A DNA stretch of 21,234 bases. Origin: an uncultured Chloroflexota bacterium (GTDB taxonomy: Bacteria > Chloroflexota > Dehalococcoidia > Dehalococcoidales > RBG-16-60-22). A program made the position numbers and the translations under genes. This document shows, piece after piece, positions 1-6,606 of this stretch. The notes beneath the pieces are model-generated. The model made no database searches, had not been told where the DNA came from, and was given only the letters and a program-made list of their open reading frames with translations. The stretch lies in contig CAIWTG010000255.1 of the NCBI GenBank assembly GCA_903915565.1, positions 1-21,234 of the forward strand, read 5' to 3'. Positions within the stretch are counted from its first letter, which is position 1, and each line of letters opens with the position of its first letter.

Positions 1-206
1 CGGTGGGGCTAAAAATAATCGGCGAAATTAAACATGCAACTGGACTGCCGGTTGTCGCCATCGGCGGTATAAATAAAGAAAATCTTAAAGATGTCATCAA
101 AGCCGGGGCGGACAGCGCCGCGGTCATCAGCGCCGTCATGGGCGCCGACAATATTGAAAAAGCAACCAGAGAAATGGTAAACATATTTAAGGGGACGAAA
201 AGATGA
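1..206 (+). CDS. thiE: Thiamine-phosphate synthase, C-terminal end (partial)
   Basis: Only the last 67 or so residues are present; the gene enters from the left edge in the frame whose first full codon is at base 3. ThiE joins HMP-pyrophosphate and thiazole phosphate to make thiamine monophosphate in the cytoplasm. The visible part carries the end of a TIM barrel: the PVVAIGGI strand, then a helix, then GADSAAVISAVMGA. These are the two phosphate-binding loops typical of the ThiE/TenI C-terminus. The GTG at base 3 is an internal valine codon, not a start. The stop overlaps the start of the translin gene by 4 bases (ATGA), so the two are probably translationally coupled. TenI, the non-synthase paralogue, cannot be excluded because the substrate-binding half is missing. 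Confidence 0.8.
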   Translation, partial: VGLKIIGEIKHATGLPVVAIGGINKENLKDVIKAGADSAAVISAVMGADNIEKATREMVNIFKGTKR

Positions 207-850
207 ACAATCTGGACGCAATGGCTGAAGAAATCAGGCAGGAGCTGGCGGAAAAAGACGAAGCCAGAGAAAAAATGCTGCCGCTCTGCCGGGATTCTAT
301 CCGCTTTAGCAGTTTGTCGATACGCGCTATCCACCGGCAGGAATTCAGCGAGGCGGCGAAGCAGATTAAATCCGCCGGGCAGGCAATTAAACAAGCCGAA
401 AAAGCCGTTGGAGGACACATTGAATTGACGGCTACCGGCGCCGTCAGAGACGCCCAGAAGGAATACGCCGAGGCAAACATCACACTGGCGCTGGTAACCG
501 GTAAAAAAACCCCAAGTGCTAAAGAGCTGGACGTGGATGTGGCGGCTTATCTTAACGGCATGGGCGAGGCGGTGGGTGAAATACGGCGCTACCTCCTCGA
601 TGGGATGCGCAGCGGCGACCTCTCCCGCGGCGAGGAATTACTGGGGAAAATGGACGATATCTATAGCGTTTTAGTGACCATGGATTTCCCGGACGCTTTG
701 ACCGGGGGTTTAAGGCGGACGACGGATATGGTGCGGGGCGTCATGGAAAAAACCCGCAGCGACCTTACTCTGGCGATAAGGCAAAAAGCGCTGGAGATGA
801 AAATAGCAGATATACATACCGGTGAATCTAAAGGCAGAAAGGAAAACTAA
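203..850 (+). CDS. Translin-family protein
   Basis: A 215-residue, almost entirely helical protein close in length to eukaryotic translin (about 228 residues). Recognisable translin features, in order: an IRAIHRQEF segment in helix 2 (about residues 40-48), QKEYAEA in the middle, an LDVDVAAYLNGMGEAVGEIRR stretch in which family members carry YLxGLxDxxGELRR, and a C-terminal block with IYSVLVTMDFPDA followed by LRRTTDMVRGVMEKTRSDL. Translins bind RNA or single-stranded DNA, and with TRAX form a ring-shaped RNase. Bacterial and archaeal members exist but their role is poorly known. The start is fixed by the ATGA overlap with thiE; the SDR gene begins 2 bases after the stop. Family assignment comes from motif recall, so function is open. 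Confidence 0.7.
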   Translation: MNNLDAMAEEIRQELAEKDEAREKMLPLCRDSIRFSSLSIRAIHRQEFSEAAKQIKSAGQAIKQAEKAVGGHIELTATGAVRDAQKEYAEANITLALVTGKKTPSAKELDVDVAAYLNGMGEAVGEIRRYLLDGMRSGDLSRGEELLGKMDDIYSVLVTMDFPDALTGGLRRTTDMVRGVMEKTRSDLTLAIRQKALEMKIADIHTGESKGRKEN

Positions 851-852
851 AA

Positions 853-1863
853 ATGGGTAATATGCTTAAAGGAAAAGTAGCCATTGTAACCGGGTCGGGG
901 CAGGGAATAGGGCGGGCAATTGCCATCGGGCTGGCGCAGGAAGGCGCTAAAGTAGTCACCAACAACCGCAAAAAAGGCTCCACCGGCAGCCAGATGTTGA
1001 CAGCCGACCAGGTAAAAAAGCTGGAAAAAAAGAAAAGGGAATTCTGGGAGAAAGAAACCGCCGCCATCAGCGGCGACGCCGAAACTACGGCGGAAACGAT
1101 AAAGAAAAACGGCGGCGAGGCTGTCCCCTTCTTCGGGGACATTGCCGACTTTAAGGTCGCCGAGGAGCTAATCAAGACCGCCGTTAAGACCTACGGCAAG
1201 ATTGATATCCTGGTGAATATCGCCGGCGGCTTCGGCTTTAGTCCATTCGAAAAAATGACTGAAGAGCTTTTTGATAAAGTCACTCGCACCAAACCCAAGG
1301 GCTATTTCAACACCATGCGCCACGCCGTGCCTTATATGATTGAGCAAAAGTGGGGACGCATTATCAACGCCACCTCCCGCGCCTGGCAGGGCGATACCAT
1401 CAAGCACGCCGAGTACTGCGCCGCCAACGCTGGCGTGGTCGGCTTAACCAAGGCTGTCGCCATCGAGATGTGGAAACACAATATTACCTGCAATTGCATC
1501 TCCCCCTTCGCCAGGACGCGGTCGGCTTATGACCTGGATGCTTATCCCTCCACCGTAGCTAAAGAGGACATTCCCTTCGTCAACAAGGACATGGTATTCG
1601 GCGAAAACTTTATCAACTTTACCCCCACCCCCGATTATGCGGCTCCTTTTGTAGTCTATCTAGCCTCCGATGCTGCCGCTAAAATCAGCGGCTCGATATT
1701 CGGGGTAGGCGGTAATACGGTGAGCATGTATTCAGAGTCAACACTATCGCACAACATTACCAAGCTGGAAAATAAACCCTGGACTTTTGAAGAAATATCA
1801 CAGCAGGCGCCGCGCGGCCTGTTCGCCGGCTACAAGGCTCCGGCGGAATTTCCGTTTGGCTAG
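853..1863 (+). CDS. Short-chain dehydrogenase/reductase with an altered catalytic tetrad
   Basis: A 336-residue SDR, longer than the usual 250. The cofactor-binding TGSGQGIG is at residues 13-20, the NNAG equivalent reads NIAGG, and the family's conserved Ser (Ser175) and Tyr (Tyr188) are 13 apart, as in classical SDRs. Two catalytic residues are changed. The Lys of YxxxK is Asn192 (YCAAN), and the Asn of the usual VNLKG segment is Lys147 (TKPKG). A lysine-rich insertion at about residues 38-78 follows the second beta strand and accounts for part of the extra length; the rest is a C-terminal extension after about residue 285. AAAGGA lies about 9 bases before ATG 853. ATG 862 (MLKGKVAIVTG) is a possible alternative start. 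It is the last gene of the run and ends at a hairpin terminator. It may oxidise a hydroxyacyl-CoA or alcohol, but no substrate can be read from the sequence. The family is certain, the activity is not. Confidence 0.88.
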   Translation: MGNMLKGKVAIVTGSGQGIGRAIAIGLAQEGAKVVTNNRKKGSTGSQMLTADQVKKLEKKKREFWEKETAAISGDAETTAETIKKNGGEAVPFFGDIADFKVAEELIKTAVKTYGKIDILVNIAGGFGFSPFEKMTEELFDKVTRTKPKGYFNTMRHAVPYMIEQKWGRIINATSRAWQGDTIKHAEYCAANAGVVGLTKAVAIEMWKHNITCNCISPFARTRSAYDLDAYPSTVAKEDIPFVNKDMVFGENFINFTPTPDYAAPFVVYLASDAAAKISGSIFGVGGNTVSMYSESTLSHNITKLENKPWTFEEISQQAPRGLFAGYKAPAEFPFG

Positions 1864-1878
1864 AAAATATTGGCATGG

Positions 1879-1921
1879 AAAAAAGAGCGAAGCGACCGGA
1901 AAATTCCACGTCGCTTCGCTC
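1879..1921 (-). terminator. Hairpin terminator between convergent genes
   Basis: A perfect 12-base inverted repeat: GAGCGAAGCGAC at 1885-1896 pairs with GTCGCTTCGCTC at 1910-1921. The 13-base loop contains a further GGAA/TTCC pairing. Read on the minus strand, the stem is followed by six T (bases 1884-1879), the hallmark of an intrinsic terminator for the Mo/W-enzyme operon. On the plus strand the 3' side is only AT-rich (AATTATTTC), so termination of the SDR transcript here is likely but weaker. Confidence 0.85.
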
Positions 1922-1942
1922 AATTATTTCTAGAGATAATTA

Positions 1943-2272
1943 TTATTTGGGGGCAAAAAGGGAAGAGCGGGGCATTTTCTCCTGCTCCTTGGCCAGTGCT
2001 GCTACTGTGCCGTAGGTGATACAGGTAGCCTGGCAGTGCTTGACACAGGTGGGTTCTTCGCCGCTTTTAGTCCTATCAGCGCAAAGGTCGCAAAATCGGG
2101 TGGTGAAGGGGGCAAAGTCTACAAAGACCTTGTCCTGTCCGGCGTTAACTACCTCAACGACTTTAATGCCGCACACGCCAGCCGGGTAGTTATGCTCCTG
2201 TTTACAGGCCACTTCACAGGCATGGCAGCCGGTGCACCATTCGTATTGTATCAGTAAACCGTTACGAGCCAT
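1943..2272 (-). CDS. Small [4Fe-4S] electron-transfer subunit of the Mo/W oxidoreductase
   Basis: With the start at 2272 the protein has 109 residues and ten cysteines: Cys13, 16, 19 and 23 form CxxCxxCxxxC, followed by Cys34, Cys61, Cys64, Cys76, Cys80 and Cys84. That is enough for two [4Fe-4S] clusters in the ferredoxin-like fold of DMSO-reductase-family beta subunits. It is shorter than the four-cluster DmsB/NrfC type (about 200 residues). The chosen start has AAAGGAG six bases upstream and lies 2 bases after the stop of the catalytic subunit. A longer in-frame start at 2311 would lie inside that gene without a ribosome site. No signal peptide or TAT motif is seen, so it should act in the cytoplasm, passing electrons to or from the adjacent catalytic subunit. 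Confidence 0.85.
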   Translation of the reverse strand: MARNGLLIQYEWCTGCHACEVACKQEHNYPAGVCGIKVVEVVNAGQDKVFVDFAPFTTRFCDLCADRTKSGEEPTCVKHCQATCITYGTVAALAKEQEKMPRSSLFAPK

Positions 2273-2274
2273 GG

Positions 2275-4527
2275 CTACTCCTTTCCACCTTGAATTTTCA
2301 CGAGACGGCATAAACCGGAGCGGTAATTGGTGCCGCCGAAACCGGATTTCCCCTGATTGCCCATCGTGGTCAGGTTATTAACATTATGGTCCCAGGTGCT
2401 GAAAAAGTTGGGCGCCTTGCCGTCGGTTTCTGGTAGCCACCAGCCATGAGGCACCGTAACCACATTAGCCGGGGCGGTCGGTGTTACCTTGGCCTTGACT
2501 TTAATCTTGCCATGCATATTTTCCACGTAAACCCAGTCATTGTTCTCAATGCCGAGTGAGGCGGCCGCCTTATCGTTGATTTCAGCTACTGGCCACGGAT
2601 CAAGCTCACGCAGCCAGGGTATCATACGCAGTTCGGAGTGGAAAAACACCGGCGAACGGCGGCCTGTGGTGAGGATGAAGGGGTATTTTTTAGATAAATC
2701 CGGCGTGGCGATGGGGCTTTCCTTCGGCTCCTCGTAATAGGGCAGCGGGTCGAGTCCCCATTCTTCGAATGTCTTAGAATACAGCTCGCATTTACCGGTG
2801 GGAGTTTCGAAACCGGGTTTACCGTCTTTACGGAGTAAGCCTTTTTCGTAACGGTAGTACGGACGAGACGGATGTCCCTTTGGCGGGAATTCCCAGCCGC
2901 CTTTAGCTTTCAGTTTTTCAAAGTTGGTATTACCAGCGGCAAGCCGGCTGTCAATCAGCTCTCTGACGTTGTTGTATTTAATGGGTGTCGTGGCTAGTCT
3001 CTTGGCCATTTCCAGGTTGATTTCCCAATCGGACTTGCATTCACCCAGGGCGTCGATAGCTTTAACGCTGACGCCGAGCGGCTGCCACCAGGTGCGGAAG
3101 CTTTCTTTTTCCGCAATGCTGACGGCTGGCAGGAAGATGTCTGCCAGCGCCATCGTGGTAGGAGTCTGAAAAAGGTCAACGCAGACGATAAAGTCCAGTT
3201 TTTTCATAGCATTATAATGTCGTCTGGGGTCGGCGGCTTGTCCGCCGATAATGTTGGAAGTCTGTATCCAGGCGCCCTTGACGGGATAGGGCTTACCGGT
3301 CTCCATCTGGTTGATAAGCACGTCGGGCTGCACCCAGCCACGGAATCCTTTAATCATGGGATAGTCGTTGGCGCCGATGCGCTTTTCGTTGAGCCTCTTC
3401 ACCAGGTCGACGCCGTAAAGCTCGGAAAGCTCGGCGGAAGAGAATGGATAGGTAGTTACCCCATGTGAATTTCTGGCGATAACGTTGCCGCCGGGGTTAT
3501 CCACGTTGCCGGTGATGCACCAGAGCAGCGTAATAGCCTGCGAGACGACGCTGCCGGCCGGCATAGCGTCCACCGGTTCGCCCCACTGGATGGCGGAGGG
3601 TTTACTCGTAGCATAAAGTTTAGCTGCCTGGCGTAAGAGGTGAGCGGGCACGCCCGTAATTTGCTCTACTTTTTCCGGCGGGTATTCCTGCACGCGTTTT
3701 CTTAATTCTTCAAATCCGTAGCACCATTTTTCGACGAATTTCTTATCATAGAGATTTTCGTTGATAATAACATTAAGCATGCCGAGGGCTGTCGCGCCGT
3801 CGGTGCCCGGCCGGTTCTGGAGGTGTATTTCGGAGCGTGTCGTCCACCAGGTGGAGCGGGGGTCAATCGAGATGAGTTTGGTGCCGCGTTTCATGCAGTC
3901 GACAATCCAGTGGCCGTAAAAACCGTCATGGCAGCCGGCGGTAAAATTCTGCGCCCAGATGATAATGTATTTAGGCGGCGTCCATTCTTTGGATTCATAA
4001 CGCTCTTCCAGGAACTGCGAACAGTCAGCCACGCAATAGCCTGACGGACCGAGCGTAGCGGCCATGGCGCCTAAACGGGGAGTATAGCAGGCGTGCCCAG
4101 CCAGCCCAACCTGTACCCAGTTGGGGCTGCCGTAGGCGTACATTAAAAAGGTAATCGGCCCGCCGATGTCGCGGCCGGTGCCCTGACAAAAGATAACGGA
4201 TTCGGCGCCATGTTTAGCGCGGATATCTTTAAGCCTGGTTTCAATAGTGCCGTAGGCTTCTTCCCAACTGATGCGCTGCCATTTGCCCTCGCCTCGTTCA
4301 CCGACGCGCTTTAGGGGGTAAAGGACGCGGTCTTTATGATAAATATATTGCGTAATTGCCAGGCCCTTGGCGCAGAGTCTGCCCTGGTTCCAGGGATGAT
4401 TTTTATCGCCTTCGATACGGGTGACTTTGCCGTCCTTGACGAATATTTCACAGCCGCAGCCGCCGTGCGAACCGCAGCCGGCCGACCAAAGAGTAGAGAG
4501 GATTTTTTGGTCTGTACTTTTAGCCAT
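2275..4527 (-). CDS. Molybdopterin (bis-MGD) oxidoreductase, catalytic subunit
   Basis: A 750-residue member of the DMSO-reductase/formate-dehydrogenase superfamily. The N-terminal cluster region has Cys18, His21, Cys24, Cys26 and Cys52 (RLCAKG). The first cysteines are not spaced as the usual CxxCxxxC. The middle has the GRDIGG and GTDGATALGMLNVI segments of the Mo-MGD domains. The C-terminal molydopterin-binding domain begins near FILTTGRR and includes NDWVYVEN and VTVPHGWW. Cys147 in GHACYTPR lies where the family places its Mo/W ligand, so the metal may be cysteine-ligated. There is no twin-arginine signal, so the enzyme is cytoplasmic, unlike most respiratory members. AAAGGAG precedes ATG 4527. 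The FeS subunit follows 2 bases downstream. Acetylene-hydratase-like, formate-dehydrogenase-like and hydroxylase or dehydroxylase roles are all possible; substrate unknown. Confidence 0.9.
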   Translation of the reverse strand: MAKSTDQKILSTLWSAGCGSHGGCGCEIFVKDGKVTRIEGDKNHPWNQGRLCAKGLAITQYIYHKDRVLYPLKRVGERGEGKWQRISWEEAYGTIETRLKDIRAKHGAESVIFCQGTGRDIGGPITFLMYAYGSPNWVQVGLAGHACYTPRLGAMAATLGPSGYCVADCSQFLEERYESKEWTPPKYIIIWAQNFTAGCHDGFYGHWIVDCMKRGTKLISIDPRSTWWTTRSEIHLQNRPGTDGATALGMLNVIINENLYDKKFVEKWCYGFEELRKRVQEYPPEKVEQITGVPAHLLRQAAKLYATSKPSAIQWGEPVDAMPAGSVVSQAITLLWCITGNVDNPGGNVIARNSHGVTTYPFSSAELSELYGVDLVKRLNEKRIGANDYPMIKGFRGWVQPDVLINQMETGKPYPVKGAWIQTSNIIGGQAADPRRHYNAMKKLDFIVCVDLFQTPTTMALADIFLPAVSIAEKESFRTWWQPLGVSVKAIDALGECKSDWEINLEMAKRLATTPIKYNNVRELIDSRLAAGNTNFEKLKAKGGWEFPPKGHPSRPYYRYEKGLLRKDGKPGFETPTGKCELYSKTFEEWGLDPLPYYEEPKESPIATPDLSKKYPFILTTGRRSPVFFHSELRMIPWLRELDPWPVAEINDKAAASLGIENNDWVYVENMHGKIKVKAKVTPTAPANVVTVPHGWWLPETDGKAPNFFSTWDHNVNNLTTMGNQGKSGFGGTNYRSGLCRLVKIQGGKE

Positions 4528-4580
4528 GCGTAACTCCTTTACGTATTTCGTTATGAAAGCTGATGGATAACGCTATCTAT

Positions 4581-4610
4581 ATTCTAGTCGGATTACGCAT
4601 TGCGCGTCAA
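4581..4610 (-). promoter_or_regulatory. Promoter of the Mo/W-enzyme operon
   Basis: On the minus strand, TTGACG (4610-4605) and TAGAAT (4586-4581) each match the sigma-70 consensus at five of six positions and are separated by 18 bases. The predicted transcription start is near 4574, giving a leader of about 45 bases before ATG 4527. No experimental support is available. Confidence 0.6.
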
Positions 4611-4615
4611 ATGCG
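4596..4615. promoter_or_regulatory. Candidate operator: inverted repeat over the minus-strand -35
   Basis: CGCATT at 4596-4601 and AATGCG at 4610-4615 form an inverted repeat with an 8-base spacer. It covers the -35 hexamer of the minus-strand promoter, a position suited to a repressor. The short arms make chance occurrence possible, and no regulator gene is in the window. Confidence 0.35.
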
Positions 4616-4644
4616 ATATTTGTAACCTATCCGTTATGATAAAA

Positions 4645-4659
4645 GTGTATTTTTTACAC
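4645..4659. promoter_or_regulatory. Candidate regulator site: GTGTA-N5-TACAC
   Basis: A perfect 15-base dyad (GTGTA, five T, TACAC) lies 9 bases upstream of the -35 of the proposed thiolase promoter. The position would suit an activator. As DNA it could also be a chance A/T-rich dyad. No known consensus is matched with confidence. Confidence 0.3.
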
Positions 4660-4668
4660 CCTCCGTCC

Positions 4669-4698
4669 TTTACGATTAACGGTGTTTTCTGATATTAT
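4669..4698 (+). promoter_or_regulatory. Promoter of the beta-oxidation run
   Basis: TTTACG (4669-4674, four of six matches) and TATTAT (4693-4698, five of six) are spaced by 18 bases. The predicted start near 4705 leaves a leader of about 65 bases before the thiolase ATG. It is the best plus-strand candidate in the divergent region, but weaker than the minus-strand one. Confidence 0.45.
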
Positions 4699-4769
4699 TA
4701 GAGGTAGAAAATAGTTCTGCGTAACGTTATTTGAATCTTTAGTAAAACACCAAAAAGGAGAGTGTATTT

Positions 4770-5963
4770 ATGGCTGAAAAAAAGAAAGCGTGTATCGTCG
4801 GCGGAGGAACGTGCAAGTTCGGGGTCAGAGCGGCAACTATTTTTGATATGCTGCAGGAAGCTGCTCATGCCATGTCGCAGGACATCCCGGGACTGAAACC
4901 AAAGGATATTGATGGCCTGATTTTCGCATCCACCACAGCAGGGAGAAACTCTAACTCTTTAAATACGGCGCCTATCGTAGCCCATAGATTGGGAATTAAA
5001 CCCAGCTCTATTTGTGTCAGAGTTGATACCCTTTGTTCCGGCTCTAATACTGCTATTATTCTAGCCACCGGCCTCATCGAGAGCGGCATCTCCGACGTCG
5101 TTTTAGTCTGTGGAACGGAAAAACTGAACCTGCCCCAGCGCTGGGAAAGTATCTACATGAACCTGATGACCAACGACCATGATTGGGATTCTGCCATGGG
5201 GCTGGCCGTGCCGCCTCCTTTCTTCGGAATGATTGCCGATGCCCACATGAAAAAATACGGGACCACCAAAGAGCAAATGGGGAGCGTTTCCGTCACTAAC
5301 TATGCCTACGGTTTCAACAACCCCAACGCGCAGTTCGGCGGCAAAAGCCTTACTATCGATGATTATCTGAATGCCCGCACCGTCTGCGACCCCTTCGGTC
5401 TGAATGATTGCTGCCCGGTAACCGACGGCGCTTCTGCCGTGATTATCGCCTCTGAAGAAAGAGCCAAAGCCATGACTAACCGGCCGCTGGTCTATATTCG
5501 CGGCACAGGACAGGTTGCCACCCACGGCATGTCCGCCGGCTGGCCGGGTGAAACTCTGGCGGATTGGCCTCACCTTAAGAAGGCCGGCGAAATCGCCTAC
5601 AAAGCCGCCCAAATCACCCCCAAAGATATTGATGTGGCGCAGACCCACGACTGCTTCTCCATTTCTGAAATCGTCGAGGTTGAAGAGCTGGGTTTCTGTA
5701 AGAAGGGCGAAGGCGGAGCTTTCGTCGCTTCCGGACAGGTTAAAGTAGACGGACAGACCCCCACTAATACCGATGGCGGTTTGCTGGCGGTCGGTCATCC
5801 TTACGGCGCAACCGGCGCCCGCCAGGCCGTGGAAATCTGTAAACAGCTGCAGGGGCGGGCTCTAAATCAGGTTAAAAACGCCAAGTTCGGGCTGACCCAT
5901 AATTTAAGCGGCGTTTGCGCCCAGCATACCGTCGTCATTTACGGTACCGAGCCGGTGAAATAA
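4770..5963 (+). CDS. Thiolase, SCP-x type (acyl-CoA C-acyltransferase)
   Basis: A 397-residue thiolase. The nucleophile is Cys89 in VDTLCSGSN. His293 in THDCF, His343 in GHPYGATG and Cys383 in LSGVCAQH complete the pattern of the SCP-x/archaeal thiolase branch, in which HDCF replaces the NEAF of FadA. The enzyme cleaves 3-ketoacyl-CoA with CoA, or runs the reverse Claisen condensation. Members of this branch often need a DUF35 partner, and exactly such a gene follows 44 bases downstream. AAAAAGGAG lies about 9 bases before ATG 4770. It is the first gene of the plus-strand run, next to the divergent promoter region. Some relatives in steroid catabolism act as aldolases (Ltp2) rather than thiolases. 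Because Cys89 and Cys383 are both present, thiolysis is favoured here. Confidence 0.92.
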   Translation: MAEKKKACIVGGGTCKFGVRAATIFDMLQEAAHAMSQDIPGLKPKDIDGLIFASTTAGRNSNSLNTAPIVAHRLGIKPSSICVRVDTLCSGSNTAIILATGLIESGISDVVLVCGTEKLNLPQRWESIYMNLMTNDHDWDSAMGLAVPPPFFGMIADAHMKKYGTTKEQMGSVSVTNYAYGFNNPNAQFGGKSLTIDDYLNARTVCDPFGLNDCCPVTDGASAVIIASEERAKAMTNRPLVYIRGTGQVATHGMSAGWPGETLADWPHLKKAGEIAYKAAQITPKDIDVAQTHDCFSISEIVEVEELGFCKKGEGGAFVASGQVKVDGQTPTNTDGGLLAVGHPYGATGARQAVEICKQLQGRALNQVKNAKFGLTHNLSGVCAQHTVVIYGTEPVK

Positions 5964-6007
5964 CGGCGCGTAATCGAGATTGAAGGAAACAAAAGGAGTT
6001 TAATATT

Positions 6008-6523
6008 ATGGCAGAACTAAAATCAGCTAAAATTTACGGTGTTCCCCAGCTCGATGGGAAATATAGTGTAGTACTGGATATGTGGCCATTGGAAGACCCG
6101 GAACAGAACCGGCTTTACCCGTTTTACGATAATATGAAGCAAGGCCGCTGGACTACCACCAAATGCAAAAAATGCGGCTATATTTCCTACCCGCCCGTCG
6201 TGGCCTGTCCCAACTGTTGGGGGGACGAACTGGAATGGATTGACCTGCCCAAAACGGCCAAAGTAGTCAGCCTGACCGAAACTATGGCCGGCGCTCCGCT
6301 CGGTTTCGATTCCCCGTTGATTGTAGCCTGGTTGGGCTTCGACAAATCGCATCCCCTGAAGCACCTTTTTGTTCGCATCATCAATTGCCAGGCCGGGCAG
6401 CTGAAACCCGGTGATGAAGTGCAATTCGTCACCTTTGAGGTGCCGTCCATTCCGATAGATGTTAAGAAAGAAACCAAAATCTGCGACCGCGTTTACTATG
6501 CCTTCGAACCGGTAAAGAAATAA
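6008..6523 (+). CDS. DUF35 zinc-ribbon/OB-fold protein, thiolase partner
   Basis: 171 residues with a rubredoxin-like zinc ribbon (Cys53, Cys56, Cys67, Cys70: CKKCGYISYPPVVACPNC), then an OB-fold at about residues 80-150 (KVVSLTETM, FVRIINCQAG, LKPGDEVQFVTFEV). DUF35 proteins bind SCP-x-type thiolases or aldolases and can bridge them to a second enzyme, as in archaeal acetoacetyl-CoA thiolase/HMG-CoA synthase and actinobacterial ChsH2-Ltp2. The N-terminal 45 residues, before the zinc ribbon, form a helical segment with YPFYDNMKQGRW, the usual lead-in. AAAGGAG is 9 bases upstream of the ATG. The adjacent thiolase is the obvious partner. A hairpin follows the stop, so later genes may be expressed at a different level. 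Confidence 0.88.
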   Translation: MAELKSAKIYGVPQLDGKYSVVLDMWPLEDPEQNRLYPFYDNMKQGRWTTTKCKKCGYISYPPVVACPNCWGDELEWIDLPKTAKVVSLTETMAGAPLGFDSPLIVAWLGFDKSHPLKHLFVRIINCQAGQLKPGDEVQFVTFEVPSIPIDVKKETKICDRVYYAFEPVKK

Positions 6524-6537
6524 TAATCTGAAATATA

Positions 6538-6572
6538 ACCGCTCATGGTTGATTAAGTTGGCCATGAGCGGT
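6538..6572 (+). terminator. Intercistronic hairpin, possible attenuator
   Basis: A perfect 11-base inverted repeat, ACCGCTCATGG (6538-6548) and CCATGAGCGGT (6562-6572), with a 13-base loop, in the 83-base gap between the DUF35 and HAD-ECH genes. It is followed by ATTCTTAATTTGAT rather than a run of T, so it is a weak terminator at best. A partial terminator, an RNA-stability or processing stem, or a protein site are alternatives. Confidence 0.5.
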
Positions 6573-6606
6573 ATTCTTAATTTGATAAAAAGGGAGGCTT
6601 CGTGCC

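Noticed and set aside
3..5. GTG at base 3 as the start of a small complete gene
   Set aside because: The protein begins in the middle of the ThiE barrel, so the frame is simply cut at the left edge.
2273..2311. An upstream start for the FeS subunit, 13 residues longer
   Set aside because: It would overlap the catalytic-subunit gene and has no ribosome site, whereas the ATG at 2272 has AAAGGAG at good spacing.
5103..5798. A 231-residue minus-strand frame opposite the thiolase gene
   Set aside because: Antisense to a well-supported thiolase; low-complexity Gly/Val/Phe composition and no family resemblance.
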